From positions 187,086 to 239,360 of the forward strand of contig NZ_NVPR01000032.1 of NCBI RefSeq assembly GCF_002551815.1: a stretch of 52,275 nucleotides of DNA, given 5' to 3'. Source of the stretch: Bacillus sp. AFS098217. GTDB lineage: Bacteria; Bacillota; Bacilli; Bacillales; Bacillaceae_G. A model generated the notes under the pieces. That model had not been told where the DNA came from. It saw nothing but the letters and a program-made list of their open reading frames with translations, and made no database searches. Position numbers and translations under genes: made by a program. Shown one piece after another: positions 26,006 to 35,390 of this stretch (positions are counted from its first letter, which is position 1; each line of letters starts with the position of its first letter).

Positions 26006-26641
26006 TTATTGTAAAAACGGATTATTTTCTTTTTCAAAGCCAATATTTGTTTCCGGACCATGTCCGCATAACACAGCCGTGTCATCTGGTAGTACAAATA
26101 ATTTCTCTTCAATACTTCCGATTAATTCTGCAAAGCTTCCGTCTGGTAAATCCGTGCGGCCAATGCTCATTTGGAATAATACATCTCCTGAAAATACAGC
26201 ATTTGCCTCTTTGCAATAATATGAAATACTACCTGGAGAATGTCCCGGTGTCTCAAACATTTCAAATGTAAAAGATCCAATCGTTAACGTTCCTTCTCCA
26301 TCAATGATATGATCTGCTGGCTTTGCTGTAATACTTCGATTCATCATAAAAATTTGCGAACCATTTACAGTCGCATCACCTAGCCAATCCGCTTCTTCTT
26401 TATGTACATATACCGGGATACAAAACGCATCCCTCACTGCATCGACTGCACCAATATGATCGAAATGAGCATGTGTTAATAAAACTGCTAATGGTTTTAA
26501 TTGTTCTTCTTGTAAATACGTTACAAGTTTCTCACCTTCACTACCTGGATCAAAAATAATACATTCTTTTTGATCATTGCTTAAAATATATGCATTTGTT
26601 TGTAATGGTCCTAGCGGCATTTGTATCCACTTCATTTTCAA
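26006..26641 (-). CDS. yqgX: metallo-beta-lactamase-fold hydrolase YqgX (glyoxalase II-like)
   Basis: A 211-residue metallo-beta-lactamase-fold hydrolase with the metal motif THAHFDHIG (HxHxDH, about 56-61), GHSPGSISYY, FSGDVLF and CGHGPET. The length and sequence fit YqgX of B. subtilis, related to glyoxalase II (hydroxyacylglutathione/bacillithiol-type thioester hydrolase). The physiological substrate is not settled. It diverges from the small yqgW gene and leads the methyltransferase gene. Confidence 0.88.
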   Translation of the reverse strand: MKMKWIQMPLGPLQTNAYILSNDQKECIIFDPGSEGEKLVTYLQEEQLKPLAVLLTHAHFDHIGAVDAVRDAFCIPVYVHKEEADWLGDATVNGSQIFMMNRSITAKPADHIIDGEGTLTIGSFTFEMFETPGHSPGSISYYCKEANAVFSGDVLFQMSIGRTDLPDGSFAELIGSIEEKLFVLPDDTAVLCGHGPETNIGFEKENNPFLQ

Positions 26642-26804
26642 ATCTCCTCCAGTTGTTGAACTTACTTTTATGATACAACATTTCTTTCCCTTAAGAAAAG
26701 AAATGTTGCTATCTCGACAACCATTTCTAAAACATGTACAATAAAAAAGAAGGAATATTCCAAAAACTCAAACAAAAGAATAAGAGAGCAGAGGGGGATC
26801 ATAT

Positions 26805-26978
26805 ATGGGGCTTGTTATCATTTTTGGGCTAGTCACTCTGTTAGCTGTATTTGCAACCCTTAGAACGTTACGTGAAAAAAATCTACTTGCAGGCGGCTTT
26901 GCTGTTGCAACTGTACTGGTTTTCGGATGGTTTACAGTCATGACTGTCCTAAATAGCGGGTACCCGCCAACTCATTAA
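26805..26978 (+). CDS. yqgW: DUF2759 family membrane protein YqgW
   Basis: A 57-residue protein with two hydrophobic helices (GLVIIFGLVTLLAVFATL and GGFAVATVLVFGWFTVMTVL) joined by the charged turn RTLREKN. I recognise it as the DUF2759/YqgW family, whose gene stands beside yqgX in B. subtilis. GAGGGGG precedes the ATG. Function unknown. A terminator follows about 40 bases later. Confidence 0.82.
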   Translation: MGLVIIFGLVTLLAVFATLRTLREKNLLAGGFAVATVLVFGWFTVMTVLNSGYPPTH

Positions 26979-27017
26979 TTCACTTTCAGTTCTATTCTCC
27001 ATCAAGATATTGCATAA

Positions 27018-27050
27018 AAAGAGGAAGGGATTCTCCCTTCCTCTTCTTTA
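27018..27050. terminator. bidirectional terminator between yqgW and glcK
   Basis: GAGGAAGGGA (27021-27030) pairs with TCCCTTCCTC (27034-27043), with an A-run before and a T-rich stretch after. Confidence 0.85.
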
Positions 27051-27085
27051 TTCTACTAATTACTAGGCATCATTATCTTCAATAA

Positions 27086-28069
27086 TTATATCGTTTTTGC
27101 TTCATATTTATGCTTCTTTACAAGCCAAGCTCCACCGATTACACCTGCATCATTACCAAGCACTGCAATCGCTAGCTTTGTGCTCTTAACAGCACGTGAA
27201 AATGCATATTGTTCAAAATAGCGCTGAATTGGCTGTAATAGTGCATCACCAGCTTTTGATACGCCGCCGCCAATTACGATTTTTTCAGGGTTTAACGTAC
27301 TAGACAGGTTGGCTACCGCTAGTCCTAAATAAGAAGCTACTTTTTCTACAACTTCCCCTGCCAAGGCATCACCTTGTCCAAGTGCCTCAAATACATCTTT
27401 TGATGTAATACGTCCCTCTTCTTCTAACATAGAGCGCAGTACACTTTCTTTATCTGTATCTTGTATTTTTTGCATTGCAATACGTACAATACCTGTTGCC
27501 GAAGCTACTGTTTCTAGGCATCCAGATTTTCCGCAGTTACAAGGAAATGCATTCTCTGTAACAACTGTAATATGTCCAATTTCACCAGCTGCACCGCTTG
27601 CACCGTGTATGATTTCCCCGTTTACAATCACACCGCCACCAACGCCAGTTCCAAGTGTCATACAAATTAAATCTTTTGCTCCTTCACCAGCACCCTTCCA
27701 CATTTCGCCAAGCGCTGCCAAATTTGCATCATTATCAATTACAACAGGTAAACCTGTTTCTACTTCTAATAAGTCTTTTAACGGATAGTTTTTCCATCCT
27801 AAGTTAACTGCTTCATAAATCATTCCAGAAGCAACATGTACAGGACCAGGAGCTCCCATACCAATACCGATTAACTTGCTTTTTAATTCTCCTAATTCTT
27901 CTAGCTTTTCATCAATTGCTTTTGCTACATCTAATGTAATATGTTTTCCTTGCTCACTTGTATTCGTTGGGATTTCCCACTTATGTAAAATTTCACCGTA
28001 TACATTAATAAATGCTAATTTAATTGTTGTCCCGCCAAGGTCAACACCCACTAACCACTTTTCCTCCAT
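27086..28069 (-). CDS. glcK: ROK-family glucokinase
   Basis: Glucokinase phosphorylates free glucose to glucose-6-phosphate with ATP. The 327 residues show the phosphate-binding [11 protein letters not shown] (10-20), catalytic Asp114 in [20 protein letters not shown] with His166, and the ROK zinc motif CNCGKSGC (C177, C179, C184). Position next to yqgQ is the conserved glcK locus of Bacillus. GlcK lies 20 bases after yqgQ on the same strand. Confidence 0.94.
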   Translation of the reverse strand: MEEKWLVGVDLGGTTIKLAFINVYGEILHKWEIPTNTSEQGKHITLDVAKAIDEKLEELGELKSKLIGIGMGAPGPVHVASGMIYEAVNLGWKNYPLKDLLEVETGLPVVIDNDANLAALGEMWKGAGEGAKDLICMTLGTGVGGGVIVNGEIIHGASGAAGEIGHITVVTENAFPCNCGKSGCLETVASATGIVRIAMQKIQDTDKESVLRSMLEEEGRITSKDVFEALGQGDALAGEVVEKVASYLGLAVANLSSTLNPEKIVIGGGVSKAGDALLQPIQRYFEQYAFSRAVKSTKLAIAVLGNDAGVIGGAWLVKKHKYEAKTI

Positions 28070-28089
28070 TTTTGCTAACCCACCTTTTT

Positions 28090-28290
28090 CTATTCCTTAC
28101 TCATCTCTTTTTGAATCTCTTGCTTTATTAAAAATAAAGCTGTTTGATAGTCTTTTGGGTCGATCAGTTGTGATTGATTTAATTCACGTAGCTCATCTTG
28201 CATTAATTGTAAATCAGCGATTCGATCACCTGTATAAATGATCGTTCCAAATTTTTTTAGTAATTGCTGAATATCATAAATCGATATCAT
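28090..28290 (-). CDS. yqgQ: YqgQ family protein (DUF910)
   Basis: A 66-residue, mainly helical, soluble protein that belongs to the YqgQ/DUF910 family ([20 protein letters not shown], then [19 protein letters not shown]). Function unknown, but nearly always next to glcK. I chose the ATG at 28290 with GAGGGTGA 5 bases upstream instead of the ATG at 28311. Confidence 0.85.
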   Translation of the reverse strand: MISIYDIQQLLKKFGTIIYTGDRIADLQLMQDELRELNQSQLIDPKDYQTALFLIKQEIQKEMSKE

Positions 28291-28391
28291 TTTATCACCC
28301 TCTATGTACACTTATTATGGAAATATAATAAGAAAACGTTCACATATTTTATTATAATCAACAAGAAAAAGTCTCGTCAATTTTTATTTGT

Positions 28392-28970
28392 CTATACAAT
28401 TCCATTTTGAACAATTGTTTCTTTTTCTGTAATAATTTTTTGTATATTTTGATCAAATGGCTCCGTCGGAATATCATTCACAATTTGAAAATCAAAAGCT
28501 AATGATAGTGTTTTCCCCTCATATCGTACAAGGTAGCGATCATAATATCCACCGCCGTACCCGATACGTTCTCCTCGTCTTGTATATGCAACTCCAGGTA
28601 CAACAAGAAGATCAATTTCATTTGCCTCTACTTCTTTTGTTAATGCAGGAATGGGCTCACGTAAATTCATATATACCGTTTCTAATTGGTCAAAATTAAC
28701 GATTTGACGAAAAGTCATTGTTCTTGTCTTTCGATTACACTTTGGTACAACAACTTTTTTGCCTTCCTGCCATGCTTTTTCAATAATAATATATGTATTA
28801 ACTTCATGTTCCATCGAGAGAGTAATTCCGATTGTTTCAGCTTCTTTCCACTCCCTTTGTTCATATAAAGAAAATACAATCTGTTCTGATAAATTTTTAT
28901 ACTGTTCTGTCGATAAAGAATTCATGTGTTCTAATATTCGCTTGCGTAAACGCACCTTCTCTTCTTTCAC
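28392..28970 (-). CDS. yqgN: 5-formyltetrahydrofolate cyclo-ligase
   Basis: This enzyme converts 5-formyltetrahydrofolate with ATP to 5,10-methenyltetrahydrofolate, returning folate to the one-carbon pool. The 192-residue length is normal. Motifs are KEEKVRLRKRIL at the start, VVPKCNRKTRTM and the signature LVVPGVAYTRRGERIGYGGG with YYDRYL (about 125-150). The start is GTG at 28970 with GGGGG upstream. B. subtilis has yqgP and yqgO between yqgQ and this gene; here only about 100 bases separate them. Confidence 0.92.
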   Translation of the reverse strand: MKEEKVRLRKRILEHMNSLSTEQYKNLSEQIVFSLYEQREWKEAETIGITLSMEHEVNTYIIIEKAWQEGKKVVVPKCNRKTRTMTFRQIVNFDQLETVYMNLREPIPALTKEVEANEIDLLVVPGVAYTRRGERIGYGGGYYDRYLVRYEGKTLSLAFDFQIVNDIPTEPFDQNIQKIITEKETIVQNGIV

Positions 28971-29092
28971 ACGCTTTTCCCCCTTGCACTAACACTCTAT
29001 TCTGCTGAACACCTTTATCTAAAAAATAAATAAAATTCTTATGAGATAGTTTATCATTTTAAATACAGGCTGCACAGTCAAACATTTGTGCA

Positions 29093-29127
29093 AAATAAAA
29101 AGAAACAGTAGGAAATATTCCTACTGC
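29093..29127 (-). terminator. rpmG terminator
   Basis: CAGTAGGAA-TAT-TTCCTACTG on the minus strand is followed by TTTCTTTTT. It overlaps the rpmG stop by a few bases. Confidence 0.7.
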
Positions 29128-29277
29128 TTACTTTGTTTCACGGTGTAACGTAGACTTCTTGTCACGCTTGCAATACTTTTTAAGCTCAAGGCGCTCCGTG
29201 TTGTTACGTTTATTTTTCTTTGAGATATAGTTACGATCTCCGCATTCTGTACATGCTAGAGTAATATTCACACGCAT
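29128..29277 (-). CDS. rpmG: 50S ribosomal protein L33
   Basis: A 49-residue ribosomal protein with [20 protein letters not shown] and [12 protein letters not shown], matching the RpmGA type of Bacillus. Only three cysteines are present (C9, C12, C36), so a complete CxxC/CxxC zinc ribbon is not visible. This is also the case in the RpmGA paralogue as I recall it. It is a single gene with its own terminator. Confidence 0.92.
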   Translation of the reverse strand: MRVNITLACTECGDRNYISKKNKRNNTERLELKKYCKRDKKSTLHRETK

Positions 29278-29347
29278 TCTTATTTCCCTCCAGTCACTAA
29301 TAACTTAAATCAGACTATACTATAATACCACTTTTAAAATAAAAATT

Positions 29348-31708
29348 CTACACCTTTTGATATTGTCTAATTTTTTCTATAAGATTTTTCATGTTTTCCT
29401 TTGCTATGACTGGATTTCTCGCATGTGAATATACAAGAAATTTTGGTTGTTTTGCATCAGAAACGATATAAGACCACTCTTTTTCCGTATATTTAAATTG
29501 AATCCCCTCTAATACTTCTATCTCTTTTTTCTCTATATCTTGCAATAACATTCCCATTACTTTCCCTTTCTCTTTCCATGAACATACAACCTCATCACAT
29601 AATAAATAAAGAGGTGGTGATTGCTCTAACATAACTGATAGTGTTTTTCCTTGCTTAGCAATCAACTCGAATAATTTTCCAATTCGATATAAAATATCCC
29701 TTTGCCACCTTATTTGAAGCGAATCTTTTTCACCATGCATATAAAAAAGAAGGTAACAATCTCCTAATTTTAATGATATCGGATACGTATTCCCTACCGT
29801 TTCAAGTAGTAAATCTGGTACATCTATTTCTTCAAAATTTGTATTTTGGTAAATACCACCATGGTTATCATATAGTTCAAACTTATTTCCTTGTTCATAA
29901 AACATAAGAGCTATATTTGCTCTACTAGATTTCATTAAAGATTTAACATGTTCTTTTTGCTCCCTTGCGTACACCCACGTAATTGAACATCCAAGTTTTT
30001 GGAGAAAGGAAATGAGCAATGGTTGCGACATATCATCTCTTTTATTAATAAGAAGATGAAACTGCTGCTTTTGTATTTCCTCAACATCTACATGCTCTAA
30101 AACAGATTCAACATAATTTTCTAAGCTAACCTGCACCGGTTTATTTCGCCCTATTTCTTTGTCATATGCGTAATGAAAAGCCTCTGACATATACAAGCCT
30201 TCAATTTCTTTTTGCTGCTTATATGTTAAACGTAATCCTTCTTTACCATACAATTGTATGACAATCACCTTTCCTTTTTCTAATCGAACCAAAACGCCTC
30301 CCGTGCATTCTAGCTCATGAATCGCATATTGAAAAGGCGATTCATCCATCTCCTGACACTCCATCGTATTGATTCCAACACCATGAATTGCATGTAGAAA
30401 TAATTTTTTAAAAGCAGTCGCTTCTGCATTCTCATGACTCCCAATTAATATACGATCTCCTTTTGAAAAAAGTGAACCAAACGCCATTGCAATTTTCACA
30501 ATAACTTGAGGCGTTATTTCTATATTACCTCTACCTACTATCTGGCTTTTTTGTAACCATCCTGCTGTATGTTCACCTTCCGTGACGCCTGAGGATGCAA
30601 TTACAGAATGGCTATCAATCACTTTATAAGGCCATATTTTTCCATTTTGTTTAATTATCGTATTTTTTCCAATCCGGCATCGATCTGCTATAACACTCTT
30701 CTGAAACAATGTAACATCATCTTCAACCATCGTATTTTCTCCAACAGTCGTTTCTAGAAGTTCACAATGCTTCCCAACATATGTGTGTGCAAAAACAATA
30801 CTTTTTTGAAGATGCGTGTAGTTTGAAATAATACTGTGCTTGCCAATAATTGAATACGGTTCAATTATTGCCCCATTTCCAATGACCGCCCCTTCCCCAA
30901 TAAAAGAAGGACCGTGAATCTTCGTACCCTTTTCAATTGTGACGTCTTCTCCCATCCAAACCATCGGTAGCACTTCTGTATAAGAAATCGGTACTTGCAC
31001 TTTCTTTGTCAGTAAATCAAACTGAGCTTGCCGATACTGAGCAAATGTACCAATATCTAGCCAGTATCCTTCTGCCACATATCCAAATAGCGCATTTTTA
31101 TTTTCTAATAACGGAAAAACATGATGACTAAAATCAACGAATTGCTCAGATGGAATATAAGAAAAAATTTCTGGCTCCATTATATAAATTCCAGTATTCA
31201 CAATATTAGAGATTACTTCATTCCAACTCGGTTTTTCTATGTAGCGTACAATTTCTTGCTCTTTGTTCATCACGACTAAACCAAAAGGTAGTGGATTTTC
31301 CACTTCTTTCACAAACACCGTTACCATTCTCTTCTTACATTGATGAAATTCAATTCCTTTCGATAATTGAAAATCAGTTAATGCATCCCCACTAATTACT
31401 ACAAACGGTTCATCTAAAAACGCTTCTGCCTGCTTAATACTCCCTGCCGTACCAAGTGGCGGTGAATCCTCGAAGTAATGCAAGTTCACGCCCCATTTAC
31501 TACCATCTCCAAAGTATTGTTTGATGGCAGTACTCATATATTGAACCGTAATCGCAATTTCATGAATACCATGTTGCCGGAGCAATTCAATGTTATATTC
31601 TAAGACTGGCTTTTCTAGTAATGGCAGCATCGGTTTTGGAAAATTACATGTTAATGGTCTAAGGCGTCTTCCTTTTCCACCGGCTAAAATAACCCCCTTC
31701 ATATACAT
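29348..31708 (-). CDS. sugar-1-phosphate nucleotidyltransferase fused to a degenerate phosphomannomutase-like domain
   Basis: A 786-residue three-part protein. The N-terminal domain (1-235) is a nucleotidyltransferase with GGKGRRLRPLT (10-20), FPKPMLPLL and GTAGSI; it should make an NDP-sugar, probably GDP-mannose or similar. A left-handed beta-helix of hexapeptide repeats follows (about 250-370). The rest (about 380-786) has phosphohexomutase layout, but the catalytic Ser loop (normally TASHNP) reads TGGVLVRLEKG near 470 and the metal loop (normally DGDGDR) reads YEQGNK near 605. Mutase activity is therefore unlikely. The ATG at 31702 is an alternative start. Confidence 0.85.
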   Translation of the reverse strand: MYMKGVILAGGKGRRLRPLTCNFPKPMLPLLEKPVLEYNIELLRQHGIHEIAITVQYMSTAIKQYFGDGSKWGVNLHYFEDSPPLGTAGSIKQAEAFLDEPFVVISGDALTDFQLSKGIEFHQCKKRMVTVFVKEVENPLPFGLVVMNKEQEIVRYIEKPSWNEVISNIVNTGIYIMEPEIFSYIPSEQFVDFSHHVFPLLENKNALFGYVAEGYWLDIGTFAQYRQAQFDLLTKKVQVPISYTEVLPMVWMGEDVTIEKGTKIHGPSFIGEGAVIGNGAIIEPYSIIGKHSIISNYTHLQKSIVFAHTYVGKHCELLETTVGENTMVEDDVTLFQKSVIADRCRIGKNTIIKQNGKIWPYKVIDSHSVIASSGVTEGEHTAGWLQKSQIVGRGNIEITPQVIVKIAMAFGSLFSKGDRILIGSHENAEATAFKKLFLHAIHGVGINTMECQEMDESPFQYAIHELECTGGVLVRLEKGKVIVIQLYGKEGLRLTYKQQKEIEGLYMSEAFHYAYDKEIGRNKPVQVSLENYVESVLEHVDVEEIQKQQFHLLINKRDDMSQPLLISFLQKLGCSITWVYAREQKEHVKSLMKSSRANIALMFYEQGNKFELYDNHGGIYQNTNFEEIDVPDLLLETVGNTYPISLKLGDCYLLFYMHGEKDSLQIRWQRDILYRIGKLFELIAKQGKTLSVMLEQSPPLYLLCDEVVCSWKEKGKVMGMLLQDIEKKEIEVLEGIQFKYTEKEWSYIVSDAKQPKFLVYSHARNPVIAKENMKNLIEKIRQYQKV

Positions 31709-31801
31709 TCATCCTCCACTTTTATAATGTTGAACGATTTTGTATACCATATGTATGTCACTTCTATATGAATTAACTTTGTCAATTTAGAACCCTACAA
31801 A

Positions 31802-31815
31802 AGAAAGCGCTTACT
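31802..31815 (-). promoter_or_regulatory. cre-like sequence upstream of the nucleotidyltransferase gene
   Basis: AGAAAGCGCTTACT shares the palindromic AAGCGCTT core of CcpA operators but differs from the consensus at both outer positions. It lies about 95 bases upstream of the gene. Catabolite control is only a suggestion. Confidence 0.35.
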
Positions 31816-31927
31816 CATTGATTTAAAAATGAAATTTAAATTTGTTTTATTTTTCCATCTTATATTATGATACATCTTATCATCATAAATCGAACGAGAC
31901 AACGAGCTTTTTTTGTCATGTTTTGAC

Positions 31928-31960
31928 TAAAAAAGCAGATGACTTCCTATCATCTGCTTT
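31928..31960 (-). terminator. terminator of the pst-phoU operon
   Basis: On the minus strand AAAGCAGATGA, 7 bases and TCATCTGCTTT are followed by TTT, 11 bases after the phoU stop. Confidence 0.85.
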
Positions 31961-31970
31961 AACCTACCGC

Positions 31971-32627
31971 CTATTCATTTAATAAATAATGTTTTCCTTT
32001 CACCAAATAGAAAACATTTTCAGCAATATTTGTAATGTGATCTGCCACACGCTCAATATAACGTGCAATAAAAGATAATTGTGTAATTTGTGTAATCGTC
32101 TCAGGATGTTCAGGAACGGAAGATATAAATTCACGAATTGCTTTTCCATATATTTCATCAACCGAATCATCCATTTCTGCAATTTGCTTTGCAGATGTTA
32201 AATTTTCTTTTTGATATGCTTCCAATGATAAATGTAACATTTCATTAGCGATTGTAAACATTTCCTCTATATTATGCAAGTCAACAGACGTTTCTTTTTC
32301 ACCAAGTCGGATCGTTGCTTTCGCAATGTTTACTGCATGGTCTGCGATACGTTCTAAATCTGTTGCTGTTTTAATCGAAACGAAAATTCTTCGTAAATCA
32401 CTTGCCACAGGCTGTTGTTTCGTGATTAACATAAGCGCAAGATCGTTGATTTCCTCTTCCAAATTGTCCATGCGATAATCACCATCAATAACTTCCAACG
32501 CTTTCTCTACATCTCTATTTTGAAGGCCTTCCATAGAAAGTGACAGAGCTTCTCTTGCTAGTTCCCCAAGTTCAATTACTTTTTGCTGTAATGCTTGTAA
32601 ATCATAATGAAATTGTTCTCGTACCAT
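31971..32627 (-). CDS. phoU: phosphate uptake regulator PhoU
   Basis: PhoU modulates the Pst transporter and phosphate signalling at the membrane. The 218-residue protein has the duplicated three-helix PhoU repeat, each with the metal-binding pattern (DLERIADHAVNIA near 93 and YIERVADHITNIAE near 190). The B. subtilis pst operon lacks phoU, so this arrangement is closer to other Firmicutes. A partial terminator separates it from pstB. Confidence 0.94.
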   Translation of the reverse strand: MVREQFHYDLQALQQKVIELGELAREALSLSMEGLQNRDVEKALEVIDGDYRMDNLEEEINDLALMLITKQQPVASDLRRIFVSIKTATDLERIADHAVNIAKATIRLGEKETSVDLHNIEEMFTIANEMLHLSLEAYQKENLTSAKQIAEMDDSVDEIYGKAIREFISSVPEHPETITQITQLSFIARYIERVADHITNIAENVFYLVKGKHYLLNE

Positions 32628-32666
32628 GTTTCTTCCCCCTTATCTATTACATACATAAAAAATGAC

Positions 32667-32692
32667 AAATGCCCCTCTTAAGAGGAGCATTT
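32667..32692 (-). terminator. attenuator-like hairpin between pstB and phoU
   Basis: AAATGCTCCTCTTAAGAGGG-type hairpin (one mismatch) read on the minus strand, then GTCATTTTTT. It probably lowers phoU transcription relative to pstSCAB. Confidence 0.6.
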
Positions 32693-32699
32693 ACTCTTA

Positions 32700-33515
32700 T
32701 TAGCCAAATCGTCCTGTAATATAATCTTCTGTACGTTTATCTGTAGGCATTGTAAATAATTTATTTGTATCTGTATATTCAACAACTTCACCACTTAAGA
32801 AGAAAGCTGTTTTATCTGAAATACGTGCCGCTTGTTGCATATTGTGCGTCACAATTACAATACTAAAATCTTTCTTTAATTCTTGAATCAATTCTTCTAC
32901 TTTTAATGTAGAAATCGGGTCTAAAGCTGATGTTGGTTCATCCATTAAAATAACATCTGGTTCAATTGCTAAACAACGTGCGATACATAAGCGCTGCTGT
33001 TGTCCACCAGATAGGCCATATGCATTGTCATGTAATCGATCTTTTAATTCATCCCAAATTGCTGCACCACGTAAACTTTTTTCAACAATTGCATCAAGCG
33101 TCTTCTTATCACGAATACCATGAATTTTTGGGCCATATGCAACATTTTCATAGATGGATTTTGGAAATGGATTTGGCTTTTGGAATACCATGCCAACATG
33201 TGTACGTAATTCTTCAACAGGATATGACTTATCAAAGATATTTCGATCTCGATATTCGATTACTCCTGTTGTTCGAACGATAGGTACTAGTTCTACCATA
33301 CGGTTCAATGTTTTTAAATACGTTGATTTCCCACAACCACTCGGTCCAATGATTGCCGTTACTTCATTCTCATGAATGCTTAAATTCACGTCTTTTAAAG
33401 CATGGTCTTCTCCATACCATAAGTTCAAATTTTTCGTATCGAATACAATTTTCTTCGGAGCTGCCTCAATCTTCTCTTCCTTTTTCACCTGTACATTTAC
33501 TACTGTTGCTACCAT
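32700..33515 (-). CDS. pstB: phosphate ABC transporter ATPase PstB
   Basis: The ATPase subunit of the high-affinity phosphate importer. From the ATG at 33515 it has 271 residues: Walker [10 protein letters not shown] (about 60-68), Q-loop [14 protein letters not shown] signature [15 protein letters not shown], Walker [14 protein letters not shown] and the switch His in VTHNM. I chose 33515 because AAGGGGA lies at ideal distance; an ATG at 33533 would add six residues. Confidence 0.95.
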   Translation of the reverse strand: MVATVVNVQVKKEEKIEAAPKKIVFDTKNLNLWYGEDHALKDVNLSIHENEVTAIIGPSGCGKSTYLKTLNRMVELVPIVRTTGVIEYRDRNIFDKSYPVEELRTHVGMVFQKPNPFPKSIYENVAYGPKIHGIRDKKTLDAIVEKSLRGAAIWDELKDRLHDNAYGLSGGQQQRLCIARCLAIEPDVILMDEPTSALDPISTLKVEELIQELKKDFSIVIVTHNMQQAARISDKTAFFLSGEVVEYTDTNKLFTMPTDKRTEDYITGRFG

Positions 33516-33544
33516 CTTGAATTCCCCTTTCATCCACTTCCTAC

Positions 33545-34411
33545 TTATTTACGCTTTCGTAACCATAAGACAACTGCATTCATAATAAGCAACAATCCTA
33601 GTAAAACAATCATGCCTGCTGCCGCTACATACTGAAACTCCTCTTGTGGTCTACTCATCCAATTAAAAATTTGAATTGGTAAAACTGTAAATCTATCAAA
33701 CATGCCAAACGGAATATAATTCGCAAAAGCGAGTGCCCCAATGACTAATAGTGGCGCTGCCTCTCCAATTGCTCTCGATAATGCCAAAATACATCCCGTT
33801 AAAATCCCTGGCAAAGCAGTTGGTAATACAACTTGGTACATCGTTTGCCATTTTGTAGCTCCTACTCCATATGAAGCTTCTAATAAGTGGCTTGGTACCA
33901 TACGTATCGCTTCCTGGCTCGACACAACAACAGTTGGTAACACAAGAAGACTCATCGTAAGCGCTGCTGCTACTATACTCTCACCTAGCTGAAGAACATA
34001 TACAAAAATCGTTAAACCTAGCAATCCAAACACAACAGATGGCACACCCGCTAATGTTTGAATATTTACTTCTATCATTCTTGTAAATATAGATTGTTTT
34101 GCATAATGTTCTAAATATAGCGCTGTACCGACCCCGAATATAAAAGACACCGGTATTACAATGCTCATAAATAATATTGTTCCTGATAATGCCGCAGCAA
34201 TCCCAGCTTGCTTTGGATTACGTGAAGCAAAGCTCATAAAAAAATCTATTGAAAGGTAACCTACACCTTTTTCAAAAATTTGATATAACAATACAAAGAG
34301 TATAGTTATTGAAAATAGCATTGCTATATAAAAAATCACCTTATATATTTTGTCCTTCCAAAAACGCGCTGCCATATTTTCTTTTATTTTCTTATGATTT
34401 AACATCTGCAT
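33545..34411 (-). CDS. pstA: phosphate ABC transporter permease PstA
   Basis: The membrane subunit PstA, 288 residues and six membrane helices. It carries the permease coupling motif [20 protein letters not shown] and [12 protein letters not shown]. It partners PstC to form the phosphate channel. AAAGGTGA lies before the ATG, one base after the pstC stop. Confidence 0.93.
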   Translation of the reverse strand: MQMLNHKKIKENMAARFWKDKIYKVIFYIAMLFSITILFVLLYQIFEKGVGYLSIDFFMSFASRNPKQAGIAAALSGTILFMSIVIPVSFIFGVGTALYLEHYAKQSIFTRMIEVNIQTLAGVPSVVFGLLGLTIFVYVLQLGESIVAAALTMSLLVLPTVVVSSQEAIRMVPSHLLEASYGVGATKWQTMYQVVLPTALPGILTGCILALSRAIGEAAPLLVIGALAFANYIPFGMFDRFTVLPIQIFNWMSRPQEEFQYVAAAGMIVLLGLLLIMNAVVLWLRKRK

Positions 34412-34412
34412 C

Positions 34413-35363
34413 TTATATCACCTTTCTAAAACGGCGCATAATTTGCTGCGAAATCATATTCATAATAAATGTAAACACAAGTAGTGTAGCTCCTACAGCA
34501 TACATGCTGTAATAGGTAATTGTTCCATGAGGTGCATCCCCTAGGCTCACTTGTACAATATAGGCTGTTAGCGTTTGAGTGGAATGCGTCGGATCTAAAG
34601 ATATATTAGGCGTTGAACCACCAGCAATGACAACAATCATCGTTTCACCAATTGCACGAGAAGCTGCCAATAGAATCGCAGCCATAATACCAGTAAACGC
34701 TGCTGGAAATATCACTTGCTTCACTGTTTCCAAACGGGTTGCACCCAGTGCCATTGAAGCTTCCTTTACCGCAGATGCTACAGCTCCCATCGCGTCTTCA
34801 GAAAGAGAAGCTATTGTTGGTATCATCATAAATCCGACGACAATCCCTGGACTAATTGCATTAAAAAACTGTAAATCAGGAATCATTCGCTGCAAGAACG
34901 GCGTAACAATCGTTAAGGCAAAAAAACCGTATACAATTGTCGGAATCCCTGCCAGTAGTTCTAACAATGGTTTTAGTACTTTTCTAGCCAAATTTGAAGC
35001 ATACTCATTTAAAAATATGGCACACCCTAAGCCAATTGGAATTGCTACTACCATGGCGATTGATGTTACCAGTACGGTCCCACATATAAGCGGCAGTATC
35101 CCAAACTTAGGCTCTTCAAAAAAAGGTAACCATTCTTTTTCAGTGAAAAAAGAATAGAACGATACTTTTTGAAAAAACATCATCGTTTCATTTGCTAATG
35201 TAATAATAATCCCAATTGTTGTTAGGATAGATACACTAGCAATTGCCTTTAATAATAACGGGACCATTCGATTGATTCGCTGCGTTTTTTTTCTTTTGAT
35301 TGTATTTCTCTCAATCAAATGTTGCACAGAAAATGTAATCTGACTTTTGTCATTACGAGCCAA
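34413..35363 (-). CDS. pstC: phosphate ABC transporter permease PstC
   Basis: The membrane subunit PstC, 316 residues, with a basic cytosolic N-terminus of about 30 residues, six membrane helices, the coupling motif EASMALGATRLETVKQVIFP and SRAIGETMIV. The gene starts 27 bases after the pstS stop and is followed by pstA with a 1-base gap. Confidence 0.93.
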   Translation of the reverse strand: MARNDKSQITFSVQHLIERNTIKRKKTQRINRMVPLLLKAIASVSILTTIGIIITLANETMMFFQKVSFYSFFTEKEWLPFFEEPKFGILPLICGTVLVTSIAMVVAIPIGLGCAIFLNEYASNLARKVLKPLLELLAGIPTIVYGFFALTIVTPFLQRMIPDLQFFNAISPGIVVGFMMIPTIASLSEDAMGAVASAVKEASMALGATRLETVKQVIFPAAFTGIMAAILLAASRAIGETMIVVIAGGSTPNISLDPTHSTQTLTAYIVQVSLGDAPHGTITYYSMYAVGATLLVFTFIMNMISQQIMRRFRKVI

Positions 35364-35390
35364 AGATGAAAACCCCTTTCCACCCTGACA

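Noticed and set aside
34579-35157. Plus-strand frame of 192 codons opposite pstC
   Set aside because: Antisense shadow of a well-supported membrane protein; no start signal.
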